This document shows positions 63,075 to 64,000 of a stretch of DNA of 64,000 nt, in pieces. Each line of letters opens with the position of its first letter. The stretch's first letter is position 1. Both the position numbers and the translations under genes were made by a program. The notes under the pieces are model-generated. The model was not told the DNA's origin. It saw nothing but the letters and a program-made list of their open reading frames with translations, and ran no database searches. The DNA is from Istiophorus platypterus. Lineage: Eukaryota > Chordata > Actinopteri > Istiophoriformes > Istiophoridae. The DNA lies in assembly GCA_016859345.1 (NCBI GenBank), contig CM029112.1:9497089-9561088 (forward strand), in the 5' to 3' direction.

Positions 63075-63866
63075 CATGTGTGTGTGAGTGCGTGCGTGTT
63101 TGCGCGCATGCGCGTGTGTGTTTAATCATTTCCCGTTCCTCAGTGTCATTTTCATAAATCTGCTTTTTGTGAGGAGTGATTAAACTGAAGGTCCACTTTA
63201 TGGGCCTGTTTATCCGGCCAGCCAGGGAGGTGCTGCTGGCGCTCCAACTAAAAATCACACCTTATGACTGTAATTCACTGCTTGAGCCAGAGGTTAGAGG
63301 GGGCACTGAAGAACAAGAGGACAACTATTGTGTTGCAGGTAATGGGTTTGATTAAGTCTGCTGGGCAGAGGGAGGAAGAAGCGGCAGAAAGAAGCGATAT
63401 GACAGAGAGGGCGGGCCAATAGAGGGCGCTATCTTTGTTTCCACTGTTTTTTGGCTGGGCCACCTGTTGTGTTGCCGCTTGAGCGTCTGAGTGTTGAGCT
63501 GAGAAAGAATAAGGAGGAATAAACATTTTTTAAAACTGCATTACTACATTTTCATCTGCAACAACCCGCTAATGCATCTGATGACACGAACGATGACACG
63601 CTGTGTCTTTTACTGAGTGGGTGAAAAAGAGTTTTTGTTGGCTTTGTGCGTCAATGTGCCCCTGAGTGCGTGTCTGTGTGTGTGTGTTTGTTTGTATGTT
63701 TTTTTTGTGGCTGTGTTTTCATGGGTACTTACTCTCCACTGTGAGTGTGATGGGCAGACTGGTTTTGTTCTCCCCATTCTTGTCATTGACTGCCTGGGCA
63801 TAGTAACGTCCAGCATCAGGGGCCACTGTGGACAGGATGACCAGTGTGTTGTCCAGCGTGATGGCA
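32165..63866 (-). CDS. sdk2: Sidekick-2 cell adhesion molecule, 41 exons, 5'-partial
   Basis: Sdk2 is a single-pass membrane protein of the immunoglobulin superfamily that mediates homophilic adhesion between synaptic partners, best known in the retina. The part in this window runs: end of Ig2, Ig3, Ig4, Ig5, Ig6, thirteen fibronectin type III domains, one transmembrane helix (about residues 1770-1793, counted from the first complete codon here) and a cytoplasmic tail of about 240 residues ending in GFSSFV, the PDZ ligand of sidekicks that binds MAGI scaffolds. All 41 exons have GT-AG borders on the minus strand and join in frame to 2034 residues. Ig3-Ig6 each keep both cysteines and the core tryptophan. 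Human SDK2 is about 2170 residues, so roughly 150-200 residues are missing upstream of 64000. Sdk1 is the alternative. Near-identical stretches to Sdk2 and the neighbour cdc42ep4 favour Sdk2. Whether this is the teleost a or b copy cannot be decided here. Confidence 0.95.
32576..34054 (-). other. sdk2 last intron
   Basis: 1.48 kb between the last two coding exons. No exon, repeat family or RNA gene recognised. Confidence 0.75.
34055..34184 (-). CDS. sdk2: sdk2 exon 40: cytoplasmic tail
   Basis: 130 nt, phase 2 in, phase 0 out. It encodes SPPRPSPGSLHYSDEDVSTK and [20 protein letters not shown], almost unchanged from mammalian Sdk2. The acceptor is CTGTTCAG and the donor GTAATC. Confidence 0.94.
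34185..36668 (-). other. sdk2 intron
   Basis: 2.48 kb between the two tail exons. A-runs are at 35301-35316 and 35480-35509. A + strand frame of 197 codons at 35461-36054 shows no family resemblance. No exon seen. Confidence 0.75.
36669..36813 (-). CDS. sdk2: sdk2 exon 39: membrane-proximal cytoplasmic tail
   Basis: 145 nt, phase 1 in, phase 2 out. It encodes the conserved block RFPALELNNRRLSVKNSFCR, then KNGIYTR. The preceding NHSNCTALPLTHGEM is more diverged from mammals. The acceptor is CTGTCCAG and the donor GTCAGT. Confidence 0.93.
36814..38049 (-). other. sdk2 intron
   Basis: 1.24 kb between the transmembrane exon and the next tail exon. No structure recognised apart from a C run and T run near 36953-36969. 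Confidence 0.8.
38050..38190 (-). CDS. sdk2: sdk2 exon 38: transmembrane helix
   Basis: 141 nt, phase 1 to phase 1. The translation starts AQKVSPFYEEWW and runs into about 22 hydrophobic residues (FLVVIALVGLIFILLLVFIL), then a stop-transfer RGQSKKYTKK. This single exon carries the whole membrane anchor. The acceptor is GTCTTCAG and the donor GTAGGA. Confidence 0.93.
38289..38453 (-). CDS. sdk2: sdk2 exon 37: rest of FnIII-13
   Basis: 165 nt, phase 1 to phase 1. It encodes DEGLWDILIKDIPKEVTSYT and VTYDFRVIAVNDYGYGSPSA, the last fibronectin domain before the membrane. The acceptor is TTTTCTAG and the donor GTAATT. Confidence 0.94.
38545..38670 (-). CDS. sdk2: sdk2 exon 36: start of FnIII-13
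   Basis: 126 nt, phase 1 to phase 1. It encodes APGPPGEPFISRYGTALTLH and GRAPITRYVIEARPS. The acceptor is TTCCCAAG and the donor GTGAGC. Confidence 0.91.
38765..38926 (-). CDS. sdk2: sdk2 exon 35: rest of FnIII-12
   Basis: 162 nt, phase 1 to phase 1. It encodes VSKIVTVDVKGSTPLWMKIK, GVTYNFRIRAKTLTYGPEVE and ANITTGPGE. The acceptor is CACTCCAG. The donor GTGCCT is weak but joins in frame to exon 36. Confidence 0.9.
38927..39620 (-). other. sdk2 intron
   Basis: 694 nt inside FnIII-12. No exon or repeat recognised. Confidence 0.8.
39621..39758 (-). CDS. sdk2: sdk2 exon 34: start of FnIII-12
   Basis: 138 nt, phase 1 to phase 1. It encodes APSAPGFIHFSELTTTSVNV, SWGEPKQANGIIEGYRLVYE and PSTPVD. 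The acceptor is CCAAAAAG and the donor GTGAGA. Confidence 0.91.
39759..41358 (-). other. sdk2 intron
   Basis: 1.60 kb between FnIII-11 and FnIII-12. A + strand frame of 110 codons at 40561-40893 is open but unrecognised. No exon seen. Confidence 0.75.
41359..41545 (-). CDS. sdk2: sdk2 exon 33: rest of FnIII-11
   Basis: 187 nt, phase 0 in, phase 1 out. It encodes IYFWEFQLQNETERLRTLFL and VKLKNLTGYTTYMISVSAFN, ending RTQQA. The acceptor is TTTCTAG and the donor GTGAGC. The exon contains a strong CTCF-like motif at 41372-41385. Confidence 0.94.
41372..41385 (-). promoter_or_regulatory. CTCF-like motif inside coding exon 33
   Basis: On the minus strand CCACCAGAGGGCGC is a full match to the CTCF core. 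It also encodes part of FnIII-11, so conservation alone would not prove a binding role. Confidence 0.4.
41688..41803 (-). CDS. sdk2: sdk2 exon 32: start of FnIII-11
   Basis: 116 nt, phase 1 in, phase 0 out. It encodes VPTAPPQNVMVQSSTATQLD and ITWDPPPLDSQNGDIQGYK. The acceptor is GTTCCAG and the donor GTATCA. Confidence 0.94.
41951..42052 (-). CDS. sdk2: sdk2 exon 31: end of FnIII-10
   Basis: 102 nt, phase 1 to phase 1. It encodes LSKHKRYEIRLSVYNAVGEG and PSSAPQEVFVGEA. The acceptor is TGTTGCAG and the donor GTATGT. Confidence 0.94.
42531..42587 (-). CDS. sdk2: sdk2 exon 30: 57-nt small exon of FnIII-10
   Basis: 57 nt, phase 1 to phase 1. It encodes APYSVRNLSESSLTQYELD, matching a conserved Sdk2 segment. 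The acceptor is AACTCCAG and the donor GTAAGT. The frame-neutral size makes it a possible cassette exon. Confidence 0.87.
42802..42937 (-). CDS. sdk2: sdk2 exon 29: middle of FnIII-10
   Basis: 136 nt, phase 0 in, phase 1 out. It encodes PPSEDHINGVLLGFRVRYRE, then LHYDRLRSFTVRTVNSPSAN and WADLT. It was located by continuity between exons 28 and 30. The acceptor is CTCCGTAG and the donor GTGAGT. Confidence 0.89.
43067..43137 (-). CDS. sdk2: sdk2 exon 28: start of FnIII-10
   Basis: 71 nt, phase 1 in, phase 0 out. It encodes APDKAPTILSVTPHTTTSVL and VRWQ. The acceptor is TTCCATAG and the donor GTACGC. Confidence 0.91.
43444..43547 (-). CDS. sdk2: sdk2 exon 27: end of FnIII-9
   Basis: 104 nt, phase 2 in, phase 1 out. 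It encodes LKPFTSYQFRIKATNDIGDS and EYSQESEAITTLQD. The acceptor is CTGCAAAG and the donor GTAAGA. Confidence 0.91.
43680..43881 (-). CDS. sdk2: sdk2 exon 26: start of FnIII-9
   Basis: 202 nt, phase 1 in, phase 2 out. It encodes ARPQPTSRPVVPQEEVQARR, LLSWEPGSDGLSPVRYYTVQ and ends SYIVDR. The acceptor is GCCCCTCAG and the donor GTAAAT. Confidence 0.94.
43976..44170 (-). CDS. sdk2: sdk2 exon 25: rest of FnIII-8
   Basis: 195 nt, phase 1 to phase 1. It encodes AYQITYRRNSSNSNAATVDV, LSPSARQYTATGLKPEMVYV and TRKGWGEAAEALVVTTEKR. The acceptor follows a run of T (CCCACAG); the donor is GTGAAT. Confidence 0.94.
44171..44701 (-). other. sdk2 intron with retroelement tail
   Basis: 531 nt inside FnIII-8; half of it is T/A-rich sequence ending in the LINE/SINE-like tail at 44500-44640. 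Confidence 0.8.
44500..44640 (+). mobile_element. 3' tail of a LINE/SINE-type retroelement
   Basis: The stretch ends TACAGCACTTTGAACTACC, then GCGCTATACAAAATAAACTTGAC. A 'cagcactttg ... gcgctata(c/t)aaataaa' tail is typical of several teleost retroelements. It lies in the intron between sdk2 exons 24 and 25. The upstream border is unclear in the T-rich sequence. Confidence 0.5.
44702..44800 (-). CDS. sdk2: sdk2 exon 24: start of FnIII-8
   Basis: 99 nt, phase 1 to phase 1. It encodes VPGPPVGILFPEVRTTSVRL and IWQPPAQPNGIIL. The acceptor is TGTGATAG and the donor GTGAGT. Confidence 0.94.
45122..45311 (-). CDS. sdk2: sdk2 exon 23: rest of FnIII-7
   Basis: 190 nt, phase 0 in, phase 1 out. It encodes VVYKEKDSEKAPNFWTVEG and GKYVLYEIQVLAFTRIGDG, ending ERTLDD. 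The acceptor is TCTCTCAG and the donor GTAAAC. Confidence 0.94.
45471..45586 (-). CDS. sdk2: sdk2 exon 22: start of FnIII-7
   Basis: 116 nt, phase 1 in, phase 0 out. It encodes VPSSGPTNVSAFATTSSSI and LVRWGEVAETDRNGLILGYK. The acceptor is CTACTGCAG and the donor GTCACT. Confidence 0.91.
45679..45916 (-). CDS. sdk2: sdk2 exon 21: rest of FnIII-6
   Basis: 238 nt, phase 0 in, phase 1 out, the longest internal coding exon here. It starts PLPEWEYNGNPDLVGYRVQY, contains FTIEDLEEWTEYEVRVQ and SGPWSQPVHG, and ends RTRES. The acceptor is TTCTCTCAG after a long T run; the donor is GTGAGG. Confidence 0.94.
45917..47767 (-). other. sdk2 intron
   Basis: 1.85 kb within FnIII-6, AT-rich, with a T run next to the exon 21 acceptor, a short (AT)n near 46494 and an 11-bp tandem repeat at 47053. 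No exon seen; flanking exons join in frame. Confidence 0.8.
47053..47085. repeat. 11-bp tandem repeat
   Basis: Unit CTGCCCAGGCA repeated about 2.5 times in an sdk2 intron. Confidence 0.75.
47768..47918 (-). CDS. sdk2: sdk2 exon 20: end of FnIII-5 and start of FnIII-6
   Basis: 151 nt, phase 2 in, phase 0 out. It encodes FRMRQVNIVGTSPPSQPS, the linker IQTLQAPPDISPANVTL and the FnIII-6 core SLWLRWV. The acceptor is TTGCCCCAG. The donor GTAAGC was chosen over a weaker GT three bases upstream. Confidence 0.91.
48001..48034. repeat. GATTA pentamer repeat
   Basis: GATTA units interrupted by CTTCA, in the intron between sdk2 exons 19 and 20. Confidence 0.75.
48301..48410 (-). CDS. sdk2: sdk2 exon 19: middle of FnIII-5
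   Basis: 110 nt, phase 0 in, phase 2 out. The translation is IGIIGENEEWLVVHQLANEP followed by DARSLEVLDLNPYTFYR, clearly the Sdk2 counterpart. It is short and was located by scanning between exons 18 and 20. The acceptor is GCATTTCAG and the donor GTGAGA. Confidence 0.9.
48534..48655 (-). CDS. sdk2: sdk2 exon 18: start of FnIII-5
   Basis: 122 nt, phase 1 in, phase 0 out. It encodes ELPGPPTNLAISNIGPRSV and KPGYDGKTSISRWQVEAQ. The acceptor is CTTTCACAG and the donor GTTAGA. Confidence 0.94.
48834..49025 (-). CDS. sdk2: sdk2 exon 17: rest of FnIII-4
   Basis: 192 nt, phase 1 to phase 1. It encodes GYRISWEEFNRTNTRVTHYL and LTTYTIQVAAMTSKGQGQ, ending SSGVPP. The acceptor is CTTCTTCCAG and the donor GTCAGA. 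With exon 16 it makes one complete FnIII domain. Confidence 0.94.
49160..49258 (-). CDS. sdk2: sdk2 exon 16: start of FnIII-4
   Basis: 99 nt, phase 1 to phase 1. It encodes PGAVGHLSFTDILDTSL and KVSWKEPQEKNGVLTG. The acceptor is TTGTCATAG and the donor GTAACC. Confidence 0.93.
49344..49539 (-). CDS. sdk2: sdk2 exon 15: rest of FnIII-3
   Basis: 196 nt, phase 0 in, phase 1 out. It encodes LLAWEPGRSNEV, PNFQDSVHVGYVSGLKKFTE and CFTTPGDGPRSPP, ending RTHED. The acceptor is CATTTCCAG and the donor GTGAGT. Confidence 0.94.
49813..49928 (-). CDS. sdk2: sdk2 exon 14: start of FnIII-3
   Basis: 116 nt, phase 1 in, phase 0 out. It encodes VPTVPPGNVQAEAVNSTT and the core RFTWSAPSPQFINGINQGY. The acceptor is TGGATCAG and the donor GTGAGC. 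A purine-rich (GA)n/A-run tract on the plus strand makes a strong pyrimidine tract upstream of the acceptor on the transcript. Confidence 0.94.
49947..49975. repeat. A-run and (GA)n tract
   Basis: Purine tract on the plus strand; on the transcript it forms the pyrimidine-rich region upstream of the exon 14 acceptor. Confidence 0.9.
51380..51660 (+). mobile_element. possible diverged interspersed repeat
   Basis: The phrase CAAAGCTTTATATACAAGTT, then AGAATCAAACTTGAAGCCAGCGCAG and TAGCAGCAGCATTTTTAG, resembles a frequent teleost repeat that I remember in the form 'gccttataaacaagt ... aatcaattct ... gaagccagtgcag ... gcagcattttgaa'. No ends or coding parts are visible. Class unknown. Confidence 0.35.
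52781..52962 (-). CDS. sdk2: sdk2 exon 13: rest of FnIII-2
   Basis: 182 nt, phase 2 in, phase 1 out. It encodes YCLSGLPVDCQMKNIT, LLLEDLIIWTNYEIEVAAY and ends EWTLQG. The acceptor is TGCTACAG and the donor GTGAGG. Confidence 0.93.
53363..53503 (-). CDS. sdk2: sdk2 exon 12: start of FnIII-2
   Basis: 141 nt, phase 2 to phase 2. It encodes LPEEPPSAPPQTVIASGR and MIQWQPPPESHQNGPLQGY, almost identical to mammalian Sdk2 as I recall it. The acceptor is TGCACCAG and the donor GTAAGA. Confidence 0.94.
53504..54752 (-). other. sdk2 intron
   Basis: 1.25 kb between FnIII-1 and FnIII-2, with an imperfect (GT)n at 54235-54300 and a T run near 53651. Nothing else recognised. Confidence 0.8.
54235..54300. 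repeat. imperfect (GT)n microsatellite
   Basis: GT units with AT and GA interruptions in the intron upstream of sdk2 exon 12. Confidence 0.95.
54753..54900 (-). CDS. sdk2: sdk2 exon 11: rest of FnIII-1
   Basis: 148 nt, phase 1 in, phase 2 out. It carries APWTVLLANIEPES and the F-strand motif RSYQFRLCAVNDVGRGQFS. The acceptor is CCGTCTCAG and the donor GTGGGT. The exon is GC-rich compared with the surrounding introns. Confidence 0.93.
54901..55615 (-). other. sdk2 intron
   Basis: 715 nt inside FnIII-1. The frame extending exon 11 upstream continues to a T run but is closed off by the acceptor. Nothing else recognised. Confidence 0.8.
55616..55752 (-). CDS. sdk2: sdk2 exon 10: start of FnIII-1
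   Basis: 137 nt, phase 2 in, phase 1 out. It encodes QLPHAPENPIAVL and the FnIII core INLTWAQAFDGNSPLIRYI. The acceptor is CGTGCAG and the donor GTGAGT. Confidence 0.93.
56032..56208 (-). CDS. sdk2: sdk2 exon 9: second half of Ig6
   Basis: 177 nt, phase 2 in, phase 2 out. It encodes RYVWEKSG and SQTWSGDIGTYTCRVTS, the tryptophan and F-strand cysteine of Ig6, and ends at SAHLRVR. The acceptor is CCCCCTAG. The donor reads GTCGGC, a poor match to the consensus, but it is the only site that joins in frame to exon 10. Confidence 0.9.
56209..57047 (-). other. sdk2 intron
   Basis: 839 nt inside Ig6, with C runs near 56464-56478. No exon seen. Confidence 0.8.
57048..57150 (-). CDS. sdk2: sdk2 exon 8: first half of Ig6
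   Basis: 103 nt, phase 1 in, phase 2 out. The translation starts ARTRITKPPQDQSVIKGT and carries the B-strand cysteine in VMTCGVTHDP. It was found by scanning the intron for the missing start of Ig6. The acceptor is GTTCGCAG and the donor GTAATG. Confidence 0.88.
57562..57729 (-). CDS. sdk2: sdk2 exon 7: second half of Ig5
   Basis: 168 nt, phase 1 to phase 1. It encodes GERVLASGSVQLPRF and the F-strand motif DAGTYTCMASNSRG. The acceptor is CCATGCAG and the donor GTAAGT. Exons 6 and 7 together make Ig5 (95 codons), so they form an in-frame pair. Confidence 0.93.
57962..57992. repeat. C run and (CA)n
   Basis: Twelve C followed by eight or more CA units. On the transcript this is a GT repeat followed by a G run, about 30 nt after the exon 6 donor. 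Confidence 0.9.
58023..58139 (-). CDS. sdk2: sdk2 exon 6: first half of Ig5, flanked by UG repeats
   Basis: 117 nt, phase 1 to phase 1. It encodes SIAPNITAGPSD, the B-strand cysteine (ILHCETSGAPRP) and the tryptophan AITWQKG. On the transcript strand a (GT)n tract of about 100 nt ends about 20 nt before the acceptor, and a shorter GT tract followed by a G run lies just after the donor (GTGCGT). Confidence 0.93.
58140..58687 (-). other. sdk2 intron with long (GU)n
   Basis: 548 nt between Ig4 and Ig5; its acceptor end is dominated by the (CA)n/(GU)n tract at 58158-58270. Confidence 0.85.
58158..58270. repeat. long (CA)n microsatellite upstream of exon 6
   Basis: About 100 nt of CA units with TG and CG interruptions. 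On the transcript it is a (GU)n tract ending about 20 nt before the exon 6 acceptor. Confidence 0.95.
58688..58882 (-). CDS. sdk2: sdk2 exon 5: rest of Ig4
   Basis: 195 nt, phase 1 to phase 1. It contains IVWYKDAVP and DDTGMFQCFARNLAGE, the core tryptophan and F-strand cysteine of Ig4. The acceptor is CTCCGCAG and the donor GTACGT. Confidence 0.93.
59013..59096 (-). CDS. sdk2: sdk2 exon 4: start of Ig4
   Basis: 84 nt, phase 1 on both sides, so it could be skipped in frame. It encodes EFPLFVKEPPSHI and the B-strand cysteine of Ig4 (VVDIPCQAR). The acceptor is TTGAAACAG and the donor GTTAGT. It is too short to stand out as an open frame; it was placed by frame continuity and family similarity. 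Confidence 0.88.
59368..59558 (-). CDS. sdk2: sdk2 exon 3: rest of Ig3
   Basis: 191 nt, phase 2 in, phase 1 out. It holds the Ig3 core tryptophan (SITWRKDG) and the F-strand motif DSGYYECEASLRSSSVPS. The acceptor follows a pyrimidine-rich tract (CTCCTCCAG); the donor is GTACAT. Confidence 0.92.
59958..60069 (-). CDS. sdk2: sdk2 exon 2: linker and start of Ig3
   Basis: 112 nt, phase 1 in, phase 2 out. It encodes the linker NVGGPADPIAPAIIIPPKN and the first half of Ig3 with its B-strand cysteine (IMECVANA). The acceptor is GTATGATAG and the donor GTGAAT. Confidence 0.9.
62941..62980. repeat. 20-bp tandem duplication
   Basis: Unit CATGATTTGAAGTTGTGAAA occurs twice in a row with two mismatches. 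Confidence 0.85.
63028..63120. repeat. (TG)n microsatellite, imperfect
   Basis: About 21 clean TG units followed by degenerate TG/CG-rich sequence in the intron between sdk2 exons 1 and 2 of the window. Confidence 0.95.
63416..63429 (+). promoter_or_regulatory. CTCF-like motif in sdk2 intron
   Basis: CCAATAGAGGGCGC matches the CTCF core with one weak position (A instead of C/G at position 4). Confidence 0.35.
63733..63866 (-). CDS. sdk2: sdk2 exon 1 in window: C-terminal half of Ig2
   Basis: 134 nt; enters with one nucleotide of a split codon and leaves in phase 1. It encodes the end of an Ig domain (LDNTLVILSTVAPDAGRYY, then PITLTVES). The tyrosine pair sits where the F-strand cysteine region is expected. 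The acceptor reads TATACTCAG and the donor GTAAGT. Upstream exons lie outside the window. A (CA)n repeat lies just upstream of the acceptor. Confidence 0.9.
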
Positions 63867-63884
63867 CTGAGTATAATATGCACA

Positions 63885-63914
63885 CGCGCACACACACACA
63901 CACACACACACACA
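63885..63914. repeat. (CA)n microsatellite
   Basis: CA tract ending about 20 nt upstream (transcript sense) of the acceptor of the first sdk2 exon in the window. Confidence 0.9.
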
Positions 63915-64000
63915 TTAGTTTTGAGCGTACTTTACCAGACACTGCGTTAATGTACATTTATTCTCACGACACTCACTCAACCTCAACCTTGCCCTAATAA

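Larger units (their letters stand above)
60070..63732 (-). other. sdk2 intron
   Basis: 3.66 kb, the largest sdk2 intron in the window. The flanking exons join directly (LTVE-NVGG), so no exon is missing. It holds the (TG)n at 63028, the 20-bp duplication and a CTCF-like motif at 63416-63429. No other structure recognised. Confidence 0.8.

Noticed and set aside
1..64000. Possible tRNA, snRNA or other small RNA genes
   Set aside because: I looked for tRNA B-box-like and U6-like strings on both strands and saw no convincing candidate. A covariance-model scan (Infernal, tRNAscan-SE) would decide.

Overview
The window is nuclear DNA from a vertebrate, almost certainly a teleost fish. It has split genes with GT-AG introns, many (CA)n/(TG)n microsatellites and homopolymer runs, and diverged copies of interspersed repeats that I recognise from spiny-rayed (percomorph) fish genomes. 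There are no operons, phage genes or CRISPR arrays. The species cannot be named from the sequence alone.

Two protein-coding genes are supported, both on the minus strand. (1) sdk2 (sidekick cell adhesion molecule 2) fills 32165-63866. I could place 41 coding exons, from the end of the second Ig domain to the stop codon. Every splice junction keeps the reading frame. The assembled coding length (6106 nt, first nucleotide completing a split codon) gives 2034 residues plus a stop. The N-terminal exons (signal peptide, Ig1, most of Ig2) lie beyond 64000. (2) cdc42ep4 (Cdc42 effector protein 4, BORG4) has its whole coding sequence in one exon at 15629-16684. A noncoding 5' exon and promoter probably lie in the CpG-rich block near 26.4-26.8 kb.

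Layout from left to right: 1-13554 has no recognisable gene, only microsatellites, one old interspersed repeat (about 4232-4665) and a few motif-level regulatory candidates. 13555-16833 is the last exon of cdc42ep4, including a 3' UTR of about 2 kb. 16834-26389 is its probable first intron. 26390-26770 is the probable first exon and promoter. 26771-30420 is intergenic and carries an LTR-like element. 30421-32164 is the probable sdk2 3' UTR. 32165-63866 is sdk2. The rest is intron.

The order and orientation (sdk2 followed by cdc42ep4, same strand) match the arrangement I know from human 17q25, which supports sdk2 over sdk1. Sdk2 is a homophilic synaptic adhesion protein. Cdc42ep4 is a cytoskeletal effector of Cdc42. 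I see no evidence that they act in one pathway; they are neighbours by conserved linkage.

I did not find a novel biological system. The more interesting points are an sdk2 exon flanked by long UG repeats on both sides, a frame-neutral transmembrane exon, a proline-rich insertion in the Sdk2 tail, and clean motif matches for CTCF, nuclear receptors and GATA factors.
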